This document shows, one piece after another, positions 17,917 through 26,258 of a stretch of 64,000 nt of DNA; position 1 is the stretch's first letter, and the number at the start of each line of letters is the position of its first letter. The stretch lies in contig NZ_SDKD01000003.1 of the NCBI RefSeq assembly GCF_004521915.1, positions 1 to 64,000 on the forward strand, written 5' to 3'. A program made the translations under genes and the position numbers. This stretch comes from Brevibacillus migulae. Its GTDB lineage: Bacteria; Bacillota; Bacilli; Brevibacillales; Brevibacillaceae. The notes beneath the pieces are model-generated. The model was given only the letters and a program-made list of their open reading frames with translations, did no database searches and was not told the origin of the DNA.

Positions 17917-17955
17917 AAAAACCACTTTCTCAAAAGTACGAGAGGGTGGTTTTTT
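17917..17955 (+). terminator. Terminator of the fixABCX operon
   Basis: AAAACCAC..TCTC pairs with GAGA.GGTGGTTTT, followed by more T residues. Confidence 0.88.
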
Positions 17956-18018
17956 ATGGAAATAAGAGTTGTATAATGGGAGGTAAAGACGATCTGGCTT
18001 GCTAAGGGAGTAGGAGTG

Positions 18019-18889
18019 ATGGAAAATCGAGATTCAGGAGCTGTACGTAACCTATAAACCGCTGCTTTTTTCTTTGGCCTACCGAATGCTCGGGAGCGTA
18101 ATGGATGCCGAGGATATGGTACAAGATATTTTTCTTGCCCTCGATAAAGTAGATACGACGAGAGTCACGAATGTGAAGGCCTTTTTATGCAAAATGGTCA
18201 CCAACCGCTGTATTGACCAACTGCGTTCCGCACGCAGCAAACGTGAAGTCTATGTCGGGCCTTGGCTGCCGGAGCCATTGTTGACGGATGTCGCAAACGG
18301 AGATCCTGAATCTTCTGCAATTATGCGGGACCACCTGTCTCTCGCTTATCTCACCATGATGGAAAAGCTGACGGAAACGGAAAGAGCCGTGCTGGTGCTG
18401 CGTGAAGCGCTGGCTTTTGACTATCCGGAAATTGCAGAGATGACGGGGAAATCGGAGGCGAATTGCCGCAAGATTCTTTCGCGGGTGAAACAGAAGCTGG
18501 GGAACGAATCAGAGGAAGCATCGATCCCGCTGGAACAGCATAGACAACTGGTCCAGGACTTTTTGCAAGCGATTGTGTCAGGGAATGTGGAGCGAGTGCT
18601 TTCACTGCTGACGAAAGAGGCCGTACTGTACTCGGATGGCGGCGGCGTCGTCAAAGCAGCACTCAATCCGATCACTACTGCGGAGCGTGTGGCGCTTTTC
18701 TTAACGGGTATTGCAAAAAAACGGCCAGATTCATTATGGTATCAACCCGCAGAGGTCAATGGGCAGCCGGGCTTCATCGGTTTGATCGACGAACAAGTGC
18801 ATAGCGTCCTCAGCTTCAAGCTTAAGGGAAACCGCATTGAGGAGATTTATATCATGATGAATCCGGAGAAGCTTAAGCATGTGAAGTGA
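18019..18889 (+). CDS. ECF41-type sigma factor with SnoaL-like C-terminal domain, apparent 5' frameshift
   Basis: The product has sigma regions 2 and 4 (LAYRMLGSVMDAEDMVQDIF; later LTETERAVLVLREALAFDYP) and a SnoaL-like C-terminal domain. The ECF41 marks DGGG and NPEKL (usually NPDKL) are present. The well-placed start ATG 18019 (GGGAGTAGGAG upstream) is one base out of frame with the sigma domain. Removing one A from the AAAA run at 18023-18026 would give MEIEIQELYVTYKPLLF and restore the family N-terminus. In the sequence as given, only a TTG at 18074 is in frame, and it would cut region 2. A sequencing error is as likely as a real mutation. Confidence 0.8.
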
Positions 18890-18896
18890 GAGGATG

Positions 18897-18932
18897 AAAA
18901 AGGGAGAAGCCGATGCGTCATCTCCCTTTTTT
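18897..18932 (+). terminator. Terminator after ECF sigma factor gene
   Basis: AAAAGGGAGA pairs with TCTCCCTTTT, followed by TT. Confidence 0.9.
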
Positions 18933-19039
18933 GCGTTGGTAAGAAGCTGCATTTTGTTTGATGGACGTAGTGAGAGTGGTGCATTGGTGTTTCCAAAAAG
19001 TTGGAAATGACCTAAAATATTGAAAAGGAGGAGAGGTAC

Positions 19040-19379
19040 ATGACGGGTTTATCCAAAGTGTTCTGGGGGATATTGTTGGTTTTTCTCGATTTCAGGTTTA
19101 ACGGTTTTGATATCTTGCCGGATCTGATCGGTTTTATCCTGATGTTGATTGGCCCTTCACTCGGGAAAAATGGAGCTTGCAGACATGGCCAATAATAGAT
19201 GGAGATATTATCTGTGGTTTACGGTTGCGTTTTTCGTACTCACTTTGCTAGCTACTGGAATCTCACCATTTCTTGGCGTCTTAGTGATCCCAATGGTTAT
19301 TTGCGGGTTTATTGTCACGATTCTGATACTCATACTGATTCGTCGTGCAGATCAGACATTGCTTACACAAAAAGCCTAA
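19040..19379 (+). pseudogene. Small membrane protein gene, apparently frameshifted
   Basis: ATG 19040 has AAAGGAGGAGAGG upstream. The first frame encodes a hydrophobic segment (VFWGILLVFLDFRFNGFDIL) and stops at 19195. A second frame continues from about 19160 to 19379 with two more hydrophobic helices. Dropping one A from the five-A run in GGGAAAAATGG (about 19168-19172) joins the frames into one protein of about 112 residues with three membrane segments. Function is unknown. A single-base sequencing error in a homopolymer is an alternative to true inactivation; the neighbouring sigma gene shows the same kind of fault. Confidence 0.65.
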
Positions 19380-19522
19380 GAAAAGTCTAAACAAACGAAT
19401 AGGTTCATTCATTCAACAACCACTGGTCGATTTAGATCCAGATTCGTGGATTGCAGCTGAAAAAAATCAAGTTTAGGTTGCTAATTTCAATAGCAATATT
19501 GATTAGAGAGAGAGGGAGGACA

Positions 19523-20680
19523 ATGATGAAAATAACGGAGCTATTGGTAAAAAGCGGGGTAATTGCGTTGATAAGCACTGCAGCTAGTTGCTCAATAGCA
19601 TATGCGGAGGTGCCTGTCATAATGGAAGAAACCCATGCTAACTTGCCTGCTTACTATGAGGATTATCCCTATGATACGCGTGGCATGAGCGATGCTTATA
19701 TGGGGAGAAATTATAGGCTGTTTCAACCGTTTCAGAACATGTCAATGAAGCGAATTTTCGGCTCTAGAAATAATCAGTTAGACGTCCATCACGATTATCT
19801 TTTCGGTATAGATCAGGAAGATCGGCTTTACTTATCTATGGATGGAAAAGCTCCTATTCAAATAACGGAATTGACTGGGGCGAAAGAGGTGTATATCTCA
19901 GAGTATGGTGGGTATTATACCGAACTTCAGGACGGATCGTTATGGTACGCAGACTTTTCGAATAATGATACAAAAAACTATCCAAAACCGAGACTTGTTG
20001 AGAATCAAACGAAGCAAGTGGTATTAACTTCCGGAGAAATGAAAGAGGACGGTTATTTTACCATTGATGGTAACAATAATTTGGTGAGGGTTGAACAAGA
20101 TCTGAGCAGGAAAATAATTGATCAAGATGTAACCCAGCTTGGAGCTGCTTTTGACCTGTTGCCCATTAATCCCAAGCAATATGAGTTTACAAGAGGAATC
20201 TATTATCTGAAGAACAATCAGTTATGGGCCTATACACCACTTCAGGAGTCAGAGAAGCAAATGTTGTGTGACCAGGTTACACAACTATCTGATCGTTATT
20301 TTTATTGGAATGATAGACATCGCATGGTCAAAGAGGTGACAACCTCTTTTCGTATGAAAGAATTCCAGATCAAGAAACCGAAAGATCTGCCTTCATCTTA
20401 CAAGGAGGTGTTATTCAATGGCCGTTTGGGCTATGCAAGAAAGGAGATGGAGGATAAAAATGGACTCTACGAGTATATAATTCAAGAGGATGTAGTGGGG
20501 TATCAAGTAGCAAACGACACGATGAGATTCCCGGATATGTTTGTTAACCCTTGGAAAGCATTGCCTGAACTTAAAAATATTCGCGATCTTACTTCTGCGG
20601 ACTATCGCTTGTATCTGCTGAATGAAAAAGGGCAAGTTTATTCTTTGGGAAACGGGGAGGTATATGACATTAGTCCGTAA
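19523..20680 (+). CDS. Secreted protein of unknown function, AT-rich
   Basis: A 385-residue product starting at ATG 19523 (GGGAGGA upstream), with a signal peptide over about residues 1-28 (VIALISTAASCSIAYA). A Cys near the cleavage site is not in a clean lipobox. The body has recurring short beta-strand units such as NNQLDVHHDYLFGIDQEDRL and LYLLNEKGQVYSLGNGEVYD, which suggest a propeller-like or RCC1-like fold, but I do not recognise a family. The gene is visibly AT-richer than its neighbours, hinting at transfer or relaxed selection. Confidence 0.7.
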   Translation: MMKITELLVKSGVIALISTAASCSIAYAEVPVIMEETHANLPAYYEDYPYDTRGMSDAYMGRNYRLFQPFQNMSMKRIFGSRNNQLDVHHDYLFGIDQEDRLYLSMDGKAPIQITELTGAKEVYISEYGGYYTELQDGSLWYADFSNNDTKNYPKPRLVENQTKQVVLTSGEMKEDGYFTIDGNNNLVRVEQDLSRKIIDQDVTQLGAAFDLLPINPKQYEFTRGIYYLKNNQLWAYTPLQESEKQMLCDQVTQLSDRYFYWNDRHRMVKEVTTSFRMKEFQIKKPKDLPSSYKEVLFNGRLGYARKEMEDKNGLYEYIIQEDVVGYQVANDTMRFPDMFVNPWKALPELKNIRDLTSADYRLYLLNEKGQVYSLGNGEVYDISP

Positions 20681-20739
20681 GAAAAGCGAATTAAAGAGAA
20701 ACTATAAAGAAGGTAAGAGAACAACATTTTAACAAAGCC

Positions 20740-20785
20740 AAAACCAGTCTAACACTATATCTTTCGTGTTTTGACTGGTTTTTTG
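20740..20785 (+). terminator. Terminator after the secreted protein gene
   Basis: AAAACCAGTC pairs with GACTGGTTTT across a 23-base loop, followed by TT. Confidence 0.8.
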
Positions 20786-20876
20786 TATGGGAGGTTTGGA
20801 TCGTCTAATACCTATTCTTCTAAGGCTATTGCAGGAACCACGCTCATTTCTTTCCTTCCACCACTGCTACGGCATG

Positions 20877-21527
20877 CTAATCCTTGCTTTGGATCACCAG
20901 CAGATACCCGCTTTCCAGCTCAATCGTACCTGTCTCCTCCACAAGCACATTGCTGACCCCGAGCGACTCGCCCCAGCGAAGCGTTGCCTGCTCCAGCGGA
21001 TACTGAAATCCGGTGAGCGTAATGCCGGTCACCTCTGGGCTGAAGGGAAGCAGGGAGATATGGGAAAAGCTGCTTTTGCTGACATGACCGGTACGGTCCA
21101 GCAAGATCAGCTCATTTTTTTCATCTACAATTCGGCAGGGAACGCCTGCGCGCAAGGCACGCACCAACAGCTGCACATTGGCAAACGAATGATCGAAGCG
21201 GGTTCCCAGTGCGCCGAGCAGGATGATTTCGGAAGGGGACTGCTCAAGCGCCCAGTGGAAGGCCATCTCCGTATCGGTCCAATCCTTCCAGACCGGGTCA
21301 CAGGTCTGCAGATCGGTTACCTGTGTCCGTATCGATTGCAGCTCCTCCTCGCTGACGGAATCGAAGTCACCGATGGCCAGATCCGGTTTCATTCCGTGCT
21401 GCAACAGAAAAAAGGCGCCGCGATCGACGCCGACAAGCGTATCACCGGTACGGATCTCCTGAAGCGCCCAGGTACCCAGATTGCCCCCGGTAAAAAGCAG
21501 AATGCGACTTTCCAGCCTGCCGCTCAT
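20877..21527 (-). CDS. thiN: Thiamine pyrophosphokinase
   Basis: A 216-residue enzyme that pyrophosphorylates thiamine to thiamine diphosphate using ATP. Family motifs visible are GVDRGAFFLLQHGMKPDLAIGDFDSV (nucleotide and metal site), DWTDTEMAFHWAL and LLGALGTRFDHSFANVQLL. The start codon overlaps the stop of the bactofilin gene (ATGA on the minus strand), so it is the third gene of an M23-bactofilin-thiN operon. The pairing with envelope genes is unexpected for a cofactor enzyme. Confidence 0.92.
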   Translation of the reverse strand: MSGRLESRILLFTGGNLGTWALQEIRTGDTLVGVDRGAFFLLQHGMKPDLAIGDFDSVSEEELQSIRTQVTDLQTCDPVWKDWTDTEMAFHWALEQSPSEIILLGALGTRFDHSFANVQLLVRALRAGVPCRIVDEKNELILLDRTGHVSKSSFSHISLLPFSPEVTGITLTGFQYPLEQATLRWGESLGVSNVLVEETGTIELESGYLLVIQSKD

Positions 21528-21919
21528 GCCGGCATGACTTCCAATTGTTCGCTAACTTCAACATCCTGCTTCATCTGGAAGCTTCCCTTATATTTGGCGC
21601 CTTCCTCTACCGTGAAGGAGTCAACGACCATATCGCCGCGAACGGCAGCGGTAGAGGTGAGCTGCAGCAATCCCGCTGCATCCGCATTGCCTTCCAAACG
21701 GCCGGCAACGGTAATATTTCTTCCTTTCACGATTCCGATGACATGGCCGGTTTCGCCGATGATCACATCTCCGTCTGCGAAAATCTCTCCGTTCACCATG
21801 CCGTCTACCCGGATGGTGCCTGACACGGTCAAGGTTCCTTTGACGGCAGTTCCCGCCCCGATGATCGTCTCGATTTTGTCCGTGATGGTTGGTTTGGCTT
21901 GTTTACTGCTGTTAAACAT
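21524..21919 (-). CDS. Bactofilin (polymer-forming cytoskeletal protein)
   Basis: A 131-residue protein with the bactofilin right-handed beta-helix: repeating short strands such as GTLTVSGTIRVDGMVNGEIF, DVIIGETGHVIGIVKGRNI and TVAGRLEGNADAAGLL. Bactofilins polymerise without nucleotide at the membrane and position cell-wall enzymes. It overlaps the M23 peptidase gene by one base upstream and thiN by four bases downstream. The bactofilin/M23 pair is a known arrangement in which the scaffold localises the peptidase. Confidence 0.93.
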   Translation of the reverse strand: MFNSSKQAKPTITDKIETIIGAGTAVKGTLTVSGTIRVDGMVNGEIFADGDVIIGETGHVIGIVKGRNITVAGRLEGNADAAGLLQLTSTAAVRGDMVVDSFTVEEGAKYKGSFQMKQDVEVSEQLEVMPA

Positions 21920-22917
21920 TATTTTCCCCTCTCTTCGGGCAAGTATTTTTCCGGATTGACCGGCTGCCCATTTTCATACACCATGTAGTGAACGTGGACG
22001 CCTGTACTGCGTCCGGTGCTGCCCATATATCCGATCACTTGCCCTTTCTTGACTTCCTGCCCCACCGATACGGCGATTTCCGTCAGATGTGAGTAAGAAG
22101 TGTGCAGCGTATCGCTGTGGGCGATCCTGATCATTTTCCCGTGTCCTTGCATGCGCTGGGCGAAGACGACCTTGCCGCTCGCCGTGGCATGGATGGGAGA
22201 ACGGTAGTGGTTGGCGATATCAAAGCCATCGTGGAATCGTTTTTGGCCATGAAAAGGGTCGCGGCGATAGCCAAAACGAGAAGTGACCGTGCCGACTGCC
22301 GGATAGATGGTGGGCGTATGGATCATCTTCTCGTTCCAGACCTCCACTTCTTTTTGTAAATGAGAGATCTTGCCGACCGTATGGGGCAATCGTGTTTGCA
22401 GCGAACGCAGCTGGGCGGTAGTCTGTTGCAGCATTTGCTCGCTGTTCAGCTCATGGTCGACGACTTCCTGCTCCAGCGAGATGCGCTCAGGACCGCCACG
22501 GCTAGCCAGTACCGTCTGAGTAACCTGGGCCACGTGCTGATCTGTCGGACCGGACAGAGAAAGAGAGCCGGATTTGCTGCGGATCTCTTGCTCCATTTGC
22601 TCCAGCTGCTTCACATAGGCTTCCATTTCTTTTACCTGATCCATGATGGAAGCGAATTGCTCTCGTCCCTTCTGCAGTTCCAGCTTCGAGGCGTCCGCTT
22701 GCTCCTGCAGTGACTGTGCTTTGGACTGCATGCGCTCATAGGTGGCATTCATATGTATGTAATCGGTGAATAAGTATAGGCCCAGACAGCCGAGGAAGGC
22801 CAGGCCGATTCCGGCAAGCTTGAGATGCTTGAGGGAGACTTGCAGGGAGTGAGTGCTGCTTTTTCCATGAGGGACGATCATGAAAGTCAGCTTCCCTGAA
22901 TCTTTTTTCGTACTCAT
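21919..22917 (-). CDS. Membrane-anchored M23 (LytM) peptidoglycan endopeptidase
   Basis: A 332-residue protein with an N-terminal transmembrane helix (about residues 33-52), a long coiled coil (about 60-205, rich in Gln, Glu and Leu), and a C-terminal M23 domain. The zinc-site motifs are RFHDGFDIA and GVHVHYMVYENG, typical of an active LytM enzyme (H..D and HxH). It starts at ATG 22917 after AGAGGTGAAGC. It is predicted to cleave cross-links in the wall under control of the bactofilin encoded next to it. Confidence 0.93.
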   Translation of the reverse strand: MSTKKDSGKLTFMIVPHGKSSTHSLQVSLKHLKLAGIGLAFLGCLGLYLFTDYIHMNATYERMQSKAQSLQEQADASKLELQKGREQFASIMDQVKEMEAYVKQLEQMEQEIRSKSGSLSLSGPTDQHVAQVTQTVLASRGGPERISLEQEVVDHELNSEQMLQQTTAQLRSLQTRLPHTVGKISHLQKEVEVWNEKMIHTPTIYPAVGTVTSRFGYRRDPFHGQKRFHDGFDIANHYRSPIHATASGKVVFAQRMQGHGKMIRIAHSDTLHTSYSHLTEIAVSVGQEVKKGQVIGYMGSTGRSTGVHVHYMVYENGQPVNPEKYLPEERGK

Positions 22918-23101
22918 GCTTCACCTCTTAGAAATTGTCAGCTATGATTTTCTTCTCAATCCGTCAATATTATCCCTGCTTTTCCAATAAATTTTTCATC
23001 CCGACAAAAATCGACACAAGAAAAAATATTCTACCAATTATTGCTATTCAAAATTTTATCGATTAAAATATTTTTATTAATGCAAGCAAAGGAGCTGATT
23101 C

Positions 23102-23989
23102 ATGGTGATCGTCATCAAACGTTTGAGTACGTGCACGTTTTCAGAGGCTGCGGAAATATGGAACAAAGGCTTCGAGGGTTACTTTGTTGATGCGACGACG
23201 ACAGATGAGCGGTTTGCAGCGAGACTCGGCATGGAAGGACTGTCGCCAAGCCTGTCGGTGGTGGCATATGTGGATGATGAGCCGGTCGGCATGGTGTTGA
23301 CCGGGATACGGAACATTCAGGGGAAAAAGGTTGCTTGGAACGGGGGGACCTGTATAGCCACAGCCTACCGCGGCCAAGGCTTAGGCAAGATATTGATGAA
23401 AGCGGTTCTCCAAGTGTATGAGGAGGAAGGAGTGGAATGGGGTACGCTGGAAGCATTCCGCGAAAATGAAAAGGCGATCGCACTGTACAAGGCGATGGGG
23501 TATGATATCGTGGATCGTCTGTTGTTCCTGCAGCGGACGGAAGCCTTTGATCGCACCAATCCATTTTCGCAAGCAGAGGGTGCTCAGTACCGGTACGCAA
23601 GCGGAGTCCCGGCGGATGTGCAAGGGCTGTCCTTCTACCAGGCGATGGCACCCTGGCAGACGCAGTGGGCAGGGCTGCGCGATGGGCAATCCGTCCTGGT
23701 GAAGGACCAAGCTGGGGAAGCGATCGGCTATGCGTTGTATCGACGAGCTTTTGATCCAGCAGGAGCGGTTTCTGCCATCACCTTATTCCAATGCGCGGCT
23801 GCACCCGAGCGCGAGGACGCGGATGAAATTATCCGGTTTGCGCTCAACCATGTGTTTGAACCGGAGCGAGAGGTAGCCAAGCGCGGTACCTTCAATTTCC
23901 CGGCTGGCCAGGAGCGGGTTGTCCGGATCTTGGAGGAGGCTGGATTTTCGCCGAGCATCGAACAGGTATACATGATGAAAAAGATGTAA
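23102..23989 (+). CDS. GNAT-family N-acetyltransferase, probably two-domain
   Basis: A 295-residue protein. The N-terminal GNAT domain has the acetyl-CoA loop ATAYRGQGLGKILM (residues about 85-98) and the following ENEKAIALYKAMGY segment. The C-terminal half (about 160-295) looks like a degenerate second GNAT domain lacking a clear pyrophosphate loop. AAAGGAG precedes ATG 23102. It converges on the glycosylase gene with only six bases between stops. The substrate is unknown. Confidence 0.85.
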   Translation: MVIVIKRLSTCTFSEAAEIWNKGFEGYFVDATTTDERFAARLGMEGLSPSLSVVAYVDDEPVGMVLTGIRNIQGKKVAWNGGTCIATAYRGQGLGKILMKAVLQVYEEEGVEWGTLEAFRENEKAIALYKAMGYDIVDRLLFLQRTEAFDRTNPFSQAEGAQYRYASGVPADVQGLSFYQAMAPWQTQWAGLRDGQSVLVKDQAGEAIGYALYRRAFDPAGAVSAITLFQCAAAPEREDADEIIRFALNHVFEPEREVAKRGTFNFPAGQERVVRILEEAGFSPSIEQVYMMKKM

Positions 23990-23995
23990 CGAAGC

Positions 23996-24805
23996 TTATT
24001 TTTGACAGCGCGGACAATAGAAGACCTTGCGCGAGGCCAGCTCCTCCTGAATGATCGGGGTACCGCAGCGCAGACAAGGATCCTGTCCGCGATCATAAAT
24101 TTTACAGCGTTCATTATAACCCCCTGTGAAAGCGTCGCCTTTATACAGGGGGTATTCCATGTAGCCACCATATCGGATCGCCTCATTCAGCACGGCATGC
24201 ATCGACTGGTAGAGGGAAGCGAGCTCAGTGGAAGAAAGCGCAGGAATCTTTCGCATGGGAAGGATGCCTGCATCAAAGCAAATTTCATCGGAGTAGCAAT
24301 TGCCGATGCCGGACAGCACGTGTTGGTCCACGAGGGTGGTTTTCAATATGCCCCGTCGTTCGGACAGCAGCTGCCCAAAGGAGACAGCAGAAAAAAGCGG
24401 ATCCAGAGGCTCGGGACCGAGATCTGCCAGCTTTTGCGCACATTCCTCCAGTGAATACAAATGAAGATAGCCGAGCCGCAGCCCGTGGAAGTATAGGGTG
24501 TGCCCGCCCAGATGAAAGGTCACCTGTGCGGTACGGTCCAATTTATCCGTTTCGGAGCCATAGTATAGAAACCCGCCAAGCATCAGATGCAGGAGCAGGA
24601 CGCTTTCGTTGTCGAGATGAAAGAGCAAGTGCTTGGCCTTGCGCTGGACGGAACGGATGGTTCGTCCTTGTACCCGTTGTATGAACGCTTCTGCGGGGAG
24701 GTTCACCGTTTTCTCACGCTGTACGTCTGCCCGCGTAATCGTTTTCCCCGTGATTCTTTCCCCAAGCAATCTGCGATAGGTTTCCATCTCCGGCAATTCT
24801 GGCAT
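23996..24805 (-). CDS. Fpg/Nei-family DNA glycosylase
   Basis: A 269-residue base-excision repair enzyme. Pro2-Glu3 of the catalytic N-terminus is present (MPELPEMET), as is the helix-two-turn-helix segment (VLSGIGNCYSDEI) and a C-terminal zinc finger (CLRC...CPRCQ). The zinc-finger Arg sits in SRKVFYCP rather than the more usual GRSTHYCP or GRGTYYCP, and the length is slightly short for MutM. It may therefore be a Nei- or Fpg-like paralogue rather than the main 8-oxoguanine glycosylase. Confidence 0.88.
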   Translation of the reverse strand: MPELPEMETYRRLLGERITGKTITRADVQREKTVNLPAEAFIQRVQGRTIRSVQRKAKHLLFHLDNESVLLLHLMLGGFLYYGSETDKLDRTAQVTFHLGGHTLYFHGLRLGYLHLYSLEECAQKLADLGPEPLDPLFSAVSFGQLLSERRGILKTTLVDQHVLSGIGNCYSDEICFDAGILPMRKIPALSSTELASLYQSMHAVLNEAIRYGGYMEYPLYKGDAFTGGYNERCKIYDRGQDPCLRCGTPIIQEELASRKVFYCPRCQK

Positions 24806-25068
24806 CGTGGTCCATCCTTTCCGCTGGCATAAATGAACTGCTCGTTTACAGCATTCGTAGTTTCACCAGAGTCTCAGGCAATGATCCTTTGCGAGAGGGA
24901 AGCATGTCCACCGGGCATTTTTTCCAGATCTAACGATGTAACGGGAACGAAGCAAGATTCGTCTTATCTTCTGGCAGTGTCCGATTACCAATTGTCTCCT
25001 GGATCGGGTATGATAGTAGGGAGAGTAGTATCCCAGACCCAATACGGTAAATACAGGAGACATGGACC

Positions 25069-26235
25069 ATGCAGAAAGTGGATTTGATTGCGACGGCTAC
25101 CTTTGGCTTGGAGTCGGTCGTCGCGGAGGAAGTAAAAAATCTCGGTTATGAAAATGTAACCGTGGATAACGGAAAAGTGATGTTCAGCGCCGATCTGTCT
25201 GCGATTCCCAAGACCAATCTCTGGTTGCGGACGGCAGACCGGATTCGTTTGAAAATAGGCGAGTTTAAAGCGACTACCTTTGATGAGCTGTTCGAGCAGA
25301 CGAAAGCGTTGCCTTGGGCCGACTGGATCCCGGAAAATGCTACCTTTCCGGTGGAAGGGAAATCGGTCAAATCAACCTTATTCAGCGTTCCCGACTGTCA
25401 GGCGATCGTGAAAAAGGCTGTGGTCGAGAGCTTGAAAAAGACATACAAGACAGAGTGGTTTGCCGAGACGGGACCACTGTTTAAAATCGAGGTGGCGCTA
25501 CTGAAGGATGTGGCGACGCTGACGATCGATACGACGGGGGCTGGCCTGCACAAGCGCGGGTATCGCGAGCTGATCGGGGCAGCCCCGTTAAAAGAAACGA
25601 TGGCGGCTGCGCTGATCCTGTTGTCCCGTTGGAAGCCGGATCGCGTGCTGGTGGATCCTTTCTGCGGATCGGGCACCATACCGATCGAGGCGGCATTGAT
25701 CGGGCAAAATATCGCGCCTGGGATGAACCGGGAATTCGTGGCGGAGAGCTGGCCGATCATCCCGAAAAACCTTTGGCGGGATGCGCGGGCGGAAACCCAT
25801 GACCTCGCCCAGTATGATCGAAAGCTGGAGATCATCGGCACCGACATCGATGAAGACATCCTGCGCGTCGCACGCCACAATGCACAGGAAGCGGGAGTCG
25901 ACGATCAGATCCATTTTCAGCGGATGGCAATGAACGAGCTGCGCTCCAAGCGCAAATACGGTTATATCATCTGCAACCCGCCATACGGGGAACGGCTGGG
26001 AGACTATAACCAGGCCGAGCGTCTGTACAAGGAAATGGGCAACGTATTCCGTGAGCTCGATACGTGGTCGTACTATGTCATTACCTCCCACGAAGAATTC
26101 GAAAAGTATTTTGGGCGTCAGGCAAGCAAGAAACGGAAGCTGTACAACGGAAATCTGAAGGTCGATTACTACCAGTTTTTCGGCCCAAGACCGCCGCGTC
26201 CGAAGCAAGACGCGCCTAATCATTCATTGATATAG
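25069..26235 (+). CDS. THUMP-domain RNA methyltransferase (RlmL/YpsC-like)
   Basis: A 388-residue SAM-dependent RNA methyltransferase. The N-terminal ferredoxin-like and THUMP domain spans about residues 1-160. The Rossmann methyltransferase domain has VDPFCGSGTIPIEAALIG, GTDIDEDILRVARHNAQ and the catalytic NPPYGERLG motif typical of N2-guanine methylation. Length and layout match Bacillus YpsC, an orthologue of the N-terminal half of RlmL (23S rRNA m2G2445). AGGAGA precedes ATG 25069. Confidence 0.92.
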   Translation: MQKVDLIATATFGLESVVAEEVKNLGYENVTVDNGKVMFSADLSAIPKTNLWLRTADRIRLKIGEFKATTFDELFEQTKALPWADWIPENATFPVEGKSVKSTLFSVPDCQAIVKKAVVESLKKTYKTEWFAETGPLFKIEVALLKDVATLTIDTTGAGLHKRGYRELIGAAPLKETMAAALILLSRWKPDRVLVDPFCGSGTIPIEAALIGQNIAPGMNREFVAESWPIIPKNLWRDARAETHDLAQYDRKLEIIGTDIDEDILRVARHNAQEAGVDDQIHFQRMAMNELRSKRKYGYIICNPPYGERLGDYNQAERLYKEMGNVFRELDTWSYYVITSHEEFEKYFGRQASKKRKLYNGNLKVDYYQFFGPRPPRPKQDAPNHSLI

Positions 26236-26258
26236 CGAGAGGATTTGAGGGGAAAACC

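Noticed and set aside
20787..21959. Plus-strand open frame of 390 codons
   Set aside because: It is antisense to thiN and bactofilin genes that have clear motifs.
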